Shown here: piece by piece, positions 18,358 to 27,041 of the stretch
Position numbering within the stretch: position 1 is the first letter of the stretch
Layout of the letters: every line of letters starts with the position of its first letter
Source: Rhodospirillaceae bacterium
Lineage (GTDB): Bacteria > Pseudomonadota > Alphaproteobacteria > Bin65
Assembly: GCA_028819475.1 (NCBI GenBank)
Contig: JAPPLJ010000019.1
Coordinates: 1 to 64,000, forward strand
Length of the DNA stretch: 64,000 nucleotides
Reading direction: 5' to 3'
Notes under the pieces: generated by a model
What the model saw: the letters and a program-made list of their open reading frames with translations, nothing else
Databases searched by the model: none
What the model was told of the DNA's origin: nothing
Program-made: the position numbers and the translations under genes

Positions 18358-18609
18358 TCAGAGAGTCTGTGCGATCCCGCCGAGGGTGTGCGGCCAGAAC
18401 AGCGTATCGAGCACCAGCTCGCCGAGGCTGAGGTCGGCGGTGAAGACCAGCACGACCAGCGTCACCGCCGCGCCGAACAGGTAGCAGCGGATCAGCACAG
18501 TCAGCGCCTTGCGGGCGCGGCGGCGCGCCTCGGCGATTTCCGGCGCCCGGTCGTCCGCGCCGCCGTCGCCGCCGTTATCGTGGGGAGGCCGAGCCATGCG
18601 CGGCATCAT
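18358..18609 (-). CDS. Small membrane protein of unknown function
   Basis: An 83-residue frame that starts with ATGATG at 18609, overlapping the rlmD-like stop by 4 bp. The N-terminal 35 residues are charged (Asp/Gly/Arg-rich). A single hydrophobic helix follows (LIRCYLFGAAVTLVVLVF), then a short amphipathic tail. No family is recognised. The overlap and the clear transmembrane segment argue that it is real, but a shadow frame cannot be excluded. Confidence 0.55.
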   Translation of the reverse strand: MMPRMARPPHDNGGDGGADDRAPEIAEARRRARKALTVLIRCYLFGAAVTLVVLVFTADLSLGELVLDTLFWPHTLGGIAQTL

Positions 18610-19883
18610 CCGGCAAAATCGAACCGGGCCGCAAGCTCCAGATGCGGCGACCAGAGGAACTGATCGACCGGCCGCAGCCGGGTCAGCCGGTAGCCGCTTT
18701 CGACAAGGATCCGCGCGTCGCGCATGAAGGTGCCCGGGTCGCAGGACACCGCGACGACGACCGGCACCCCGGACGCCGCGATCTCCGCGGCCTGCGCCTT
18801 CGCCCCGGCGCGCGGCGGATCGAAGACGACGAGGTCGGCCTCTGCCAGTTCGCGCGCCGGGACCGGCCGGCGCATCAGGTTGCGCGGTTCGGCGTGCAGC
18901 TTCGCCAAGCCGGCGCGCCGCGCCGCCGCACCGAGATTGGCGATGGCCGCCTTGTCGATGTCGGCAGCCGAGACGGAACAGCCGCGCCCGGCCAGCGGCA
19001 GGGCGAAGGCGCCGGAACCGCAAAACAGGTCAAAGGCCGAGGCCGCGCCCTCCGCCGCTTCCACGACGAAGCCGGTCAGCGCGGCCTCGCCGTCCGCCGT
19101 GGCCTGGGCGAAGGCGCCGGGCGCCAACGCTACGGGAAAGCCGCCGTAGACCGCCCGCACCGGCCGGGCCTCTGCGAGCACCTCGGCGCCGTCCTGCTTC
19201 GGATGGGCGCGCGCCACCCGGGCCAGATTTTCGCGGGCCAGCAGCTCGACCAGAGCGTCCCGCCCCGCACCACCGAGCCGGGCAGAGGTACGAACGAGCA
19301 GGTCGAGGCCGCTGTCGGTCATGGCGACATGGGCGTTCGCCCTGTCGCCGGCTTTCAACGCCGCTGCCGCCCAAGCGCGCAGCGGTTCGATCAGGGCGGT
19401 GATTTCCGGCAGGACCACCGGACAGGCGGCAAGGTCGACGACGCGATGGCTGTGGCGCTCGTTGAAGCCGACGATGGCGTCGTCGCGCCGCCGCCGGATC
19501 GCGAAGGCGGCGCGCCGCCGGCTGCCCGGCGGGCTGGAATGCAGCGGTTCGACGGTCGCGCCCTCCAGCCCGTTGCGGGCGAGCAGGCTGCGCAGCAGGT
19601 CCGTCTTCCACGCGCCATAGGCCTCGGGCGCCAGATGCTGCAGGGCGCAGCCGCCGCAGTCGCCGAAATGCCGGCACGGCGGCTCCCGCCGGTCCGGGCC
19701 GGCCTCCAGCACCTCCAGCAGCCGGCCGCGAAACCGACCGGGACCGGCTTCGGTGAGCGCGACCGCGACCCGGTCCCCCGGCGCGGTGGCGGGGACGTGG
19801 ACGACCCCGCCTTCCAGGGCGGCCACGCCGTCGCCGCGCCAGCCGATGCTCTCGATCGTCACTTCGGCCCGGAAGCCGGTCAT
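18606..19883 (-). CDS. Class I SAM-dependent rRNA uracil-C5 methyltransferase (RlmD/TrmA family)
   Basis: A 425-residue enzyme with an N-terminal TRAM domain and an Fe-S cluster motif (CRHFGDCGGCALQH, with a further Cys in LAACPVVL). The SAM site is FDLFCGSGAFALPLA and the catalytic cysteine lies in VVVAVSCDPGTFMRD. RlmD/RumA makes m5U1939 in 23S rRNA; alphaproteobacterial homologues may have a different target uridine. It starts one base after the tlyA stop, forming a two-gene rRNA methylation unit. Confidence 0.9.
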   Translation of the reverse strand: MTGFRAEVTIESIGWRGDGVAALEGGVVHVPATAPGDRVAVALTEAGPGRFRGRLLEVLEAGPDRREPPCRHFGDCGGCALQHLAPEAYGAWKTDLLRSLLARNGLEGATVEPLHSSPPGSRRRAAFAIRRRRDDAIVGFNERHSHRVVDLAACPVVLPEITALIEPLRAWAAAALKAGDRANAHVAMTDSGLDLLVRTSARLGGAGRDALVELLARENLARVARAHPKQDGAEVLAEARPVRAVYGGFPVALAPGAFAQATADGEAALTGFVVEAAEGAASAFDLFCGSGAFALPLAGRGCSVSAADIDKAAIANLGAAARRAGLAKLHAEPRNLMRRPVPARELAEADLVVFDPPRAGAKAQAAEIAASGVPVVVAVSCDPGTFMRDARILVESGYRLTRLRPVDQFLWSPHLELAARFDFAG

Positions 19884-19884
19884 G

Positions 19885-20658
19885 TCAGCCGGCGCTTCCG
19901 CCGTCGTATCCGGCGCAGATCAGGAATTCGCGGTTGCCCTCCGGCCCGGTCACCGGGCTTTCCTCGATGCCGGCGACCGACCAGCCGGGCTGTCCGTCGA
20001 GCCAGGACCGCACGTCATGGCACACCGCCTCATGCACATTCGGGTCGCGCACCACGCCGCCCCTGCCGACCTGCGCGCGCCCGGCCTGGAACTGGGGCTT
20101 GATCAGGGCGATCAGCCAGGCGCCGGGCGCGGCGAGCGCCATGCCGGCCGGCAGCACGGTTTTCAGCCCGATGAAGCTGGCGTCGCAGACGACGGCGCCG
20201 GGCGGGTCCGGCACGAGATCGCGGGTAAGGTGCCGGGCATTGGTCTTTTCCAGCACGACGACGCGCGGATCGGTGCGCAGTTTCCAGGCAAGCTGGCCGT
20301 GGCCGACATCGACGGCGTAGACCTTCGCCGCGCCGCGATGGAGCAGGACGTCGGTGAAGCCGCCGGTCGAGGCGCCGATATCGAGACAGGTCCGCCCGGC
20401 GGGATCGACGGCGAAGCGCTCGATGCCGTGCGCCAGCTTCAATCCGCCGCGCGAGACCCAGGGATGGTCCTGTCCGCGCACCGTCAGCGCACCGTCGTCC
20501 GGAACGCTTGCCCCCGGCTTGTCGATGCGCCGCTCGCCCTGGAACACGACTCCAGACATCACCAGTGCCTGTGCCCTGCTGCGCGACTCGGCCAGGCCGC
20601 GCTCCACCAGCAACTGGTCCACACGTTTTTTGACGGGTTTGGCGGCGCTCCGGGCCAT
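19885..20658 (-). CDS. tlyA: TlyA-family rRNA 2'-O-methyltransferase
   Basis: A 257-residue protein with an N-terminal S4 RNA-binding domain (KRVDQLLVERGLAESRSRAQ) and an FtsJ-like methyltransferase domain (CLDIGASTGGFTDVLLHRGA, then VVCDASFIGLKTVLP). TlyA methylates ribose positions in 16S and 23S rRNA in some bacteria and has also been called a haemolysin. ATG at 20658 lies 8 bp after the MATE gene stop. Confidence 0.92.
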   Translation of the reverse strand: MARSAAKPVKKRVDQLLVERGLAESRSRAQALVMSGVVFQGERRIDKPGASVPDDGALTVRGQDHPWVSRGGLKLAHGIERFAVDPAGRTCLDIGASTGGFTDVLLHRGAAKVYAVDVGHGQLAWKLRTDPRVVVLEKTNARHLTRDLVPDPPGAVVCDASFIGLKTVLPAGMALAAPGAWLIALIKPQFQAGRAQVGRGGVVRDPNVHEAVCHDVRSWLDGQPGWSVAGIEESPVTGPEGNREFLICAGYDGGSAG

Positions 20659-20666
20659 GCGCCATT

Positions 20667-22067
20667 CTACGCCTGCGCCGCCGGCTCTGGCGAGAGAGTG
20701 CCGGACCGGGTCATCCGGTTGAAGCGGGTGACGAAGAACACCGCCGTTGACGCCAGCCCCAGCGCAAGGCCGATCCAGATACCGACGGCGCCCCAGCCGG
20801 CGGCGAAGCCCAGGGTCCAGCCGATGCCGAAGCCGATGATCCAGTATCCGACGGCGGCGGCGACCATCGGGATCCGCGTGTCGTTGAGCCCGCGCAGCGC
20901 GCCGGCGGCGATGGCCTGCATGCCGTCGACGATCTGGAAGGCCGCGGCGACGTAGAGCAGGCTCGCAGCGAGGGCCAGCACCTCCGCCGATCCGGCCATG
21001 CCCCGGTCGAGGAACAGGCCGGCGAGCGTGGCGGGAAACAGCGCGATCAGCAGGCTCATCGCAGACATGAAGACGATGCCGATCCCGAGGGCGGAAAATC
21101 CGGCCCGCCGGATCCCGGCCGGGTCCCGGCGGCCGAGCGCCTGGCCGACCCGCACGGTCGCCGCCTGGCCGATCCCCATAGGCACCATGAAGGTGACGGC
21201 GGCGACCTGGATCGCGATGTGATGGGCGGCGATGGCCGTGGCGCCGATCCAGCCCATCATCACCACGGCGAAGGCGAAGACGCCCATCTCGATGAGATAG
21301 ATGCCGGCGATCGGCAGACCGATGGCGAAGATCCGGCGGAAGACCGCCCAGTCCGGGCGCCAGAACCGCATCAGGATGCGATAGTCGCGCAGGTCCCGGC
21401 TGCTTGTGCTGAACCAGAGCAACCCGAGGAACAGGAAGGTCTGGACGATGGTGGTCGCCAGCCCCGCCCCGGCCAGTTCCATACGCGGTGCGCCCAGCTC
21501 GCCGAAGATCAGCGCATAATCCAGCAGCGCATTGAGCGGTATGCCGGCCAGCATCATCCACAGCGCCGGCTTTGGCCGGTTGAGCGCCGCGCCGAAACAG
21601 CGCAGCACGACAAAGCCGACGATCATCGGCAGGCTCCAGGCGACCATGGCGAGATAGTCCCCGGCGCCACGGACCGCGACGGCCGGCTGGTCCATCCAGA
21701 GCAGCACCGGCTCCATCGCCAGCAGGGCGAACAGGCCGGGCACCGAGACCAGGGCGGTCACCCACAGGCCCTGGCGCGTTACCCGGCGCACGCCGACCGG
21801 GTCTTCCGCGCCGAAGGCCTGGGCGGCGAGCGGCGCGACCGCCGTGACCAGCCCCATCCCGGTGACCGACCACAGGAAGATCAGCGTGCTGCCCAGCGCC
21901 GCGCCGGCCAGTGCCTCCTTGCCCAGCCGCCCGATCATCAGGACGTCGACGGTCGACATGGCGATCTGGCTGAGTTGCATCAGCGCCAGCGGCACGGCAA
22001 GACGGATCGTCTGCCGCGCTTCCAAAATCCAGATTTCCGGCCGGGCTTCCGGTCGTGCCGCTGTCAT
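20667..22067 (-). CDS. MATE-family multidrug/toxin exporter (NorM-like)
   Basis: A 466-residue integral membrane protein with about twelve hydrophobic segments in two homologous halves, typical of NorM-type Na+- or H+-driven antiporters. The N-terminal part LALMQLSQIAMSTVDVLMIGRLG matches the family. The substrate is unknown. It heads the minus-strand run that includes tlyA and the rlmD-like gene. A divergent promoter region of about 160 bp separates it from the hydratase genes. Confidence 0.92.
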   Translation of the reverse strand: MTAARPEARPEIWILEARQTIRLAVPLALMQLSQIAMSTVDVLMIGRLGKEALAGAALGSTLIFLWSVTGMGLVTAVAPLAAQAFGAEDPVGVRRVTRQGLWVTALVSVPGLFALLAMEPVLLWMDQPAVAVRGAGDYLAMVAWSLPMIVGFVVLRCFGAALNRPKPALWMMLAGIPLNALLDYALIFGELGAPRMELAGAGLATTIVQTFLFLGLLWFSTSSRDLRDYRILMRFWRPDWAVFRRIFAIGLPIAGIYLIEMGVFAFAVVMMGWIGATAIAAHHIAIQVAAVTFMVPMGIGQAATVRVGQALGRRDPAGIRRAGFSALGIGIVFMSAMSLLIALFPATLAGLFLDRGMAGSAEVLALAASLLYVAAAFQIVDGMQAIAAGALRGLNDTRIPMVAAAVGYWIIGFGIGWTLGFAAGWGAVGIWIGLALGLASTAVFFVTRFNRMTRSGTLSPEPAAQA

Positions 22068-22229
22068 GGTCTTCGAGTTTGCGTTCGGATTGTGCGCAGG
22101 GCGGGCGGATATGGTGTCGTTACGGCCCCGCCTTCAAGGACTGGGCCTTCAAGGTCTGGCACGGCAGGGCAGCTGTGCTATGACCCACGGACACCGCCTG
22201 CCGCGAGATTACCTGCTTAGGGCCCTGCG

Positions 22230-23018
22230 ATGTTGAGCGAAACCGCCGCCCGGACTGCCGCCGAACTGCTGCTCAAGGCCCGCGGCGATCACCGGCGGCT
22301 GGACAGGCTGCCGCCGGACTGCACGCCGGAGACCGTCGAGGACGGCATGGCGATCCAGAACGCGCTGGCGGACCTCTGGGGCCTGGAGGTCGCCGGCTGG
22401 AAGGTCGGCGCGGCGAGCGCGGCGGCGATGGAAATGCTCGGCACCGATGCGCCCTTTCCGGGCCGGGTCTTCGCGCCCTACCTGCTGGACAGCCCGGCAG
22501 GCGTCGCCGCCGAGGCCCTGCACAAATGCGCGGTCGAATGCGAGTTCGCCTTCCGGCTCGGCCGCGATCTGCCGCCGCGCGACGCCGACTACGGAATGGA
22601 CGAGATCCGCGACGCGGTAACGGACGCCTATCCGGCCATCGAACTGGTCAACGATTACTGGGTCGACGGCTTCGCGCTCGGCGTCGCGCATTTCGTCGCC
22701 GACAACGGCTCGAACGGCGGCCTCGTGCTCGGCCCTCCGATCGGCGACTGGCGCGAGCGCGACCTCGCCGCAGCCGCCGTAACGCTGACCGTCGACGGCG
22801 AGGAAGCCGCCGGCGGCACCGGCGCCAACGTGCTCGGCCATCCGCTCAACACGCTGGTCTGGCTCGCCAACGACCTGTCCCAGCGCGGCATCGGGCTGGA
22901 CGAGGGCGCGGTCGTCACGACCGGCTCGATGACGGGCATGACACCCTGCCGCCCCGGCGCAACGGCGGTCGGAGACTATGGGCCGATGGGCACCGTGCAG
23001 GTGACGTTTGAACCGTAA
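22230..23018 (+). CDS. 2-keto-4-pentenoate hydratase/oxaloacetate decarboxylase-family protein (paralogue 1)
   Basis: A 262-residue MhpD/DmpE-type protein with the metal-binding ECEFAFRLGRD segment, then AIELVNDYW, DNGSNGGLVLG and LGHPLNTLVWLANDL. Family members hydrate 2-hydroxypentadienoate or decarboxylate 4-oxalocrotonate in meta-cleavage pathways. A clear paralogue starts 9 bp downstream. In dmp/xyl operons the hydratase and decarboxylase are such paralogues and form a complex, so these two may do the same. No ring-cleavage dioxygenase is nearby, so the true substrate is unknown. Confidence 0.87.
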   Translation: MLSETAARTAAELLLKARGDHRRLDRLPPDCTPETVEDGMAIQNALADLWGLEVAGWKVGAASAAAMEMLGTDAPFPGRVFAPYLLDSPAGVAAEALHKCAVECEFAFRLGRDLPPRDADYGMDEIRDAVTDAYPAIELVNDYWVDGFALGVAHFVADNGSNGGLVLGPPIGDWRERDLAAAAVTLTVDGEEAAGGTGANVLGHPLNTLVWLANDLSQRGIGLDEGAVVTTGSMTGMTPCRPGATAVGDYGPMGTVQVTFEP

Positions 23019-23027
23019 GGCCGCGCC

Positions 23028-23813
23028 ATGACTCCCGACGCCGCAAGACTGGCCGCCCGAACGCTGATCGACGCCCGCAACGCGGTGACGGCGCTGGAGG
23101 ACCTGCCCGCAGGCTGCATTCCGGCGACCGACGACGACAGTCGCGCCATTCAGGAAGCCATGGTCGGCCTCTGCGGCTGGCCGCTCGCCGGCTACAAGAT
23201 CGGCTGCACCACCGCCGCCGCCCAGGAGATGCTGAATACGGACAGGCCGTTTCCGGGCCGGGTCTTCCGCCCCTTCCTGTTCCGGTCGCCGGCGGTCGCA
23301 CCGGCGGGAAACTTCATCCGGCAGGGCGTGGAAGGGGAATTCGCCTTCGAACTGGCGGCGGACATTCCGGCGCGGCCCGATCCCTGGACCCGCGCCGAAA
23401 TCGCCGATCGGGTCGCCTGCCTCTTCCCGGCCATCGAGATCATCGATACCCGCTTCACCCGCTTTGCCGAGGCCGGCATTCTCAGGCTGACGGCGGACAC
23501 CGGCGCTAATGGTGGGCTGGTCCTCGGCGAGGCCGTGGCCGACTGGGCGGCGGTCGATCTCGAAGAGGCCGAAATCGTCATGTCCATCGAGGGTGCTGAA
23601 ACCGGCCGGGGCCGCGGCCGGGATGCCCTGGGCCACCCGCTGGAAGCACTGACTTGGCTGGCCAACGATCTTTCGCAGCGCGGCTACGGGATGCTGGCCG
23701 GACAGGTCGTGACGACCGGCACCTGCACCGGCATGCAATATGTTCCGGACGGCGGCACGGCGACGGCCGATTTCGGCAGCCTCGGCACGGTCAGCATCAC
23801 CTTCTCCGCATGA
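23028..23813 (+). CDS. 2-keto-4-pentenoate hydratase-family protein (paralogue 2)
   Basis: A 261-residue paralogue of the preceding gene, with the matching motifs GEFAFELAADI, AIEIIDTRF, DTGANGGLVLG and LGHPLEALTWLANDLSQRG. Both copies keep the acidic metal ligands, so neither looks degenerate. Its stop overlaps the next start as ATGA, tying it to the carboxyltransferase gene. It may be the decarboxylase half of a hydratase/decarboxylase pair, but this is inferred only from the DmpE/DmpH analogy. Confidence 0.86.
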   Translation: MTPDAARLAARTLIDARNAVTALEDLPAGCIPATDDDSRAIQEAMVGLCGWPLAGYKIGCTTAAAQEMLNTDRPFPGRVFRPFLFRSPAVAPAGNFIRQGVEGEFAFELAADIPARPDPWTRAEIADRVACLFPAIEIIDTRFTRFAEAGILRLTADTGANGGLVLGEAVADWAAVDLEEAEIVMSIEGAETGRGRGRDALGHPLEALTWLANDLSQRGYGMLAGQVVTTGTCTGMQYVPDGGTATADFGSLGTVSITFSA

Positions 23814-25354
23814 CCGCTCGCAAGAAACCGCCCGCTTCCGCCCCGTCCGCGCCGGTGCGCGCGGACTTGCAGGCGGTCTGGCGCGTGCGGCAGGGGGCGC
23901 TGGACCGGGCGCGGCCGGAGGCCACGGCGAAGCGACATGCGCGCGGGCAGATGACGGCGCGGGAGAGCCTCGCCGCCTTCCTCGACGCCGGCAGCTTCGT
24001 CGAATACGGCCGGGTGTCCAAGCCGGTGCGCGAGGATATGGCCGGCGCGGCCGACGGCGTCGTCATGGGTCACGGGCTGGCGGACGGCAGGCCGGTCGCC
24101 GTCATGGCCTACGACTACACCGTCCATGCCGGCACCCAAAGCTTCACCAACCACCGCAAGACCGACCGGATTTACGCGCTCGCCGAGGCCCAGCGCTGGC
24201 CGATGGTGAGCTGGCTGGAGGGCGGCGGCGCCCGGCCCCACGACATGATCGCCTCGACCCGCGGCGACACGCGGACCTTCGTCAACTTCGCCCGCCTGTC
24301 CGGCCTGGTGCCGACGATCGGCATCGTCGCCGGGCGCTGCTTCGCCGGCAACGCCAACCTCGCCGGCATGTGCGATATCCTGATCGCGACGGAACGGGCG
24401 GTGATCGGCATGGCCGGGCCGGCGCTGGTCCAGCAGGCGCTCGGCTACACGCCGACGCCGGAGGAGATCGGCCCGGTCGACGTCCACGTCCGGGCCGGCG
24501 CGGTCGATATCCTGTGCAAGGACGACGCCGAAGCCGCCGGGATGGCGCGGCGCGTGCTCGGTTATTTCCGGGGCGCGGCGGAACCGGGCCGTACGCCGGA
24601 CGTGGGGAAGCTGCGCGATATCGTGCCGGAAGACCCGATGCAGGCCTACAATGTCCGCCGGGTGCTCGACCATCTGTTCGACATCGGCTCGGTCCAGGAA
24701 CTGCGGCCGAAATTCGGCGGCGCGGCGCTCACCGCCTTCGCGCGGCTGGAGGGGATCCCGGTCGGCGTCATCGCCAGCCAGCCGACCTTCCTGGGCGGCG
24801 CCATCGACAGCCCGACCTCCGACAAGATCGCCCGTTTCATCCAGCTCTGCGACGCCCACGACATTCCCATCGTCATCCTGTGCGATACGCCGGGCCTGAT
24901 GGTCGGCCCGGAGGTCGAGACGACCGGCCTGGTGCGCCACAGCGCGCGTATTCTGGTCGCGCTGGCCAATGCGACGGTTCCCTGCCTCACCGTCGTCATG
25001 CGCAAGGCCTACGGCCTCGGCTATTACGTCATGGGCTCGAAGGCACTGGACCCGGCCCTGCTCGTCGCCTGGCCGACCGCCGAGTTCGGCGGCATGGGGC
25101 TGGAGGGTGCGGCCCGGATCATCTGGAAGAAGGACTTCGAGGCGATCGAGGACGAAGCGGCGCGCGAAGCCGCGATCCGGGAGAAGACGGCGTGGCTGAT
25201 GGAGCAGAACACGGCGCTGGAAGTCGGCGGCCGCTTCGAATACGACGATGTGATCGATCCCGCCGACACCCGCGACATACTCACGAAAACCCTGCGCGCC
25301 CTGCCCGCGCCGCCGCCCCGCGCCGGCCGCAAGCGCACCGTCGATGCCTGGTGA
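23810..25354 (+). CDS. Acyl-CoA carboxylase carboxyltransferase (beta-type) subunit
   Basis: A 514-residue crotonase-fold carboxyltransferase of the PCCB/MmdA group. The N-half has GRCFAGNANLAGMCDILIA. The C-half has GGAIDSPTSDKIARFIQL, CDTPGLMVGPE and RKAYGLGYYVMGSKALDP, covering the two oxyanion-hole regions. No biotin carboxylase or biotin carrier gene lies in the window, so its partner must be encoded elsewhere or it acts differently. It overlaps hydratase 2 by 4 bp, suggesting a shared pathway for a dicarboxylic or branched acyl-CoA. Confidence 0.85.
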   Translation: MTARKKPPASAPSAPVRADLQAVWRVRQGALDRARPEATAKRHARGQMTARESLAAFLDAGSFVEYGRVSKPVREDMAGAADGVVMGHGLADGRPVAVMAYDYTVHAGTQSFTNHRKTDRIYALAEAQRWPMVSWLEGGGARPHDMIASTRGDTRTFVNFARLSGLVPTIGIVAGRCFAGNANLAGMCDILIATERAVIGMAGPALVQQALGYTPTPEEIGPVDVHVRAGAVDILCKDDAEAAGMARRVLGYFRGAAEPGRTPDVGKLRDIVPEDPMQAYNVRRVLDHLFDIGSVQELRPKFGGAALTAFARLEGIPVGVIASQPTFLGGAIDSPTSDKIARFIQLCDAHDIPIVILCDTPGLMVGPEVETTGLVRHSARILVALANATVPCLTVVMRKAYGLGYYVMGSKALDPALLVAWPTAEFGGMGLEGAARIIWKKDFEAIEDEAAREAAIREKTAWLMEQNTALEVGGRFEYDDVIDPADTRDILTKTLRALPAPPPRAGRKRTVDAW

Positions 25355-25361
25355 CCGCCCC

Positions 25362-26507
25362 ATGACCCGCACCAACCACGATATCCGCTCGCTGCTCGCC
25401 CAGGCCGGCCACTATCTCGACCCGGCGACCGGGGCCGTCGCGCCGCCGATCCACGCTTCGGTCACCTATGCCCGGGATGCCGATTACGAGCCGATGGGCG
25501 ACTATTTCTACACCCGCTACGGCAATCCCAGTTTCACCCCGGTCGAGGACCTGCTGGCCAAGCTGGACGGCGGCGCCGGCGCCATGCTGTTCGCCTCCGG
25601 CCTCGCCGGCGTGGCCGCGCTGGTCGAACTGGTCGAAACCGGCCGGCATATCGCGGCGCCGGAGATCATGTATTTCGGCGCCCAGGCCTGGATGCAGCGC
25701 ATCGCCCGGACCCGCGGCATCGGCCTCACCCTGTTCGACCAGGCGCAGCCCGGCGCGCTGGAAGCCGCCGTGCGGCCCGGCGAAACCGCGCTGGTCTGGA
25801 TCGAGACCCCGGCCAACCCGACCTGGGACGTCATGGACATCGCCGCGGCGGCCGAGGCCTCGCACCGGGCCGGCGCGATGCTCGCCGTGGACAGCACGGT
25901 CGCGCCGGGCCTGACCCAGCGGCCGCTGGATCTCGGCGCCGACTACGTCTTCCATTCCTCGACCAAGTATCTGAACGGCCATTCCGACGCGACCGGCGGC
26001 GTGGTGGTGACGCGGGAGAAGGACGCGCGCTGGGAGGAACTGGACACGGTGCGCAAATATTCCGGCGGCGTGCCGGGGCCGTTCGAGGCCTGGCTGCTGC
26101 TGCGCGGCCTGCGCACGCTCGCCCTGCGCTGGGACAAGGCGTGCGAGAACGCGATGGCCGTCGCCCGGCATTTCCGCGGCCATCCGAAGGTCGAGCAAGT
26201 CGCCTATCCCGGGCTGGAGGACCATCCCGGCCACGCTATCGCAAAGAAGCAAATGACCGGCGGCTTCGGCGGCATGCTCTCGCTGCTGGTCGCCGGGGGT
26301 TACGACGGCGCGAACACGCTCGCCCGCTCGACCCGCCTGTTCGTCCCGGCCACTTCCCTCGGCGGGGTCGAGAGCCTGATCGAGCACCGGGCGGTCGTCG
26401 AAACGCCGGAGTCGAAGACGCCGAAGAACCTGGTGCGCCTGTCCTGCGGCATCGAGACCGCCGCCGACCTGATCGCCGATCTCGAACAGGCGCTGGAACA
26501 AATCTGA
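25362..26507 (+). CDS. Cys/Met-metabolism PLP enzyme (cystathionine gamma-synthase/beta-lyase family)
   Basis: A 381-residue PLP enzyme with the N-terminal YFYTRYGNPSFTPVEDLLA, the cofactor loop ASGLAGVAAL and the lysine-containing HSSTKYLNGHSD. Family chemistry covers gamma-synthase, beta-lyase, gamma-lyase and O-acetylhomoserine sulfhydrylase, and the sequence does not settle which. ATG at 25362 is preferred over an in-frame ATG at 25344 that overlaps the upstream gene. It is 7 bp downstream of the carboxyltransferase gene. Confidence 0.88.
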   Translation: MTRTNHDIRSLLAQAGHYLDPATGAVAPPIHASVTYARDADYEPMGDYFYTRYGNPSFTPVEDLLAKLDGGAGAMLFASGLAGVAALVELVETGRHIAAPEIMYFGAQAWMQRIARTRGIGLTLFDQAQPGALEAAVRPGETALVWIETPANPTWDVMDIAAAAEASHRAGAMLAVDSTVAPGLTQRPLDLGADYVFHSSTKYLNGHSDATGGVVVTREKDARWEELDTVRKYSGGVPGPFEAWLLLRGLRTLALRWDKACENAMAVARHFRGHPKVEQVAYPGLEDHPGHAIAKKQMTGGFGGMLSLLVAGGYDGANTLARSTRLFVPATSLGGVESLIEHRAVVETPESKTPKNLVRLSCGIETAADLIADLEQALEQI

Positions 26508-26542
26508 CGGCCGGGCGCAGGAGCGGGGGCGAAGGGGAAGCC

Positions 26543-26986
26543 ATGGCGCAACGACTGTCCGCTCAGCGCGTCACGCTGATTTCGCTCGGCGTCGCCGACC
26601 TCGAACGATCCGGCGCCTTCTACAAATCTCTCGGCTGGCAGCCGGCGCAGGAATTGCCGGAAGTGACGTTCTACCGCCTCAAGGGCCTGATGCTCGGCTT
26701 GATCGGCAGGGACGCGCTGGCGGCCGACCAGGGGCGGCCCGGGGCGGCGCTCGGCTCCGGCGCCATCGCGCTCGCGCAGAACTACGGCTCCCCGGCCGAG
26801 GTGGACGCGGCGTTCGCCGCAGCGGTCTCGGCCGGCGCGGCAGCCCTGAAGCAGCCGCAGAAGGCCGACTGGGGCGGCTATTCCGGCTGCTACGCCGATC
26901 CGGACGGCCATGTCTGGGAGGTCGCGCACAACCCCTTCTGGCCGCTCGACGCGGACGGGTATCTCGCCGAGTCCGACGACCGATGA
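26543..26986 (+). CDS. VOC-superfamily (glyoxalase/bleomycin-resistance fold) protein
   Basis: A 147-residue single-domain VOC protein with the tandem beta-alpha-beta pattern (VTLISLGVADLERSGAFYK at the start, CYADPDGHVWEVAHNPFW at the end). The C-terminal Glu in WEVA is the usual metal ligand. Members include glyoxalase I, dioxygenases and epimerases, and the substrate cannot be assigned. It follows the PLP gene by about 35 bp and may close the cluster. Confidence 0.85.
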   Translation: MAQRLSAQRVTLISLGVADLERSGAFYKSLGWQPAQELPEVTFYRLKGLMLGLIGRDALAADQGRPGAALGSGAIALAQNYGSPAEVDAAFAAAVSAGAAALKQPQKADWGGYSGCYADPDGHVWEVAHNPFWPLDADGYLAESDDR

Positions 26987-27041
26987 ACCTTTCCGCCCCG
27001 CATGGCAGCGTGCCTGCCGCATTGCGCGCACCGGCCGGATC

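Noticed and set aside
22209..25375. Long minus-strand open frames opposite the hydratase and carboxyltransferase genes
   Set aside because: Codon-position shadows; the plus-strand frames have full family motifs.
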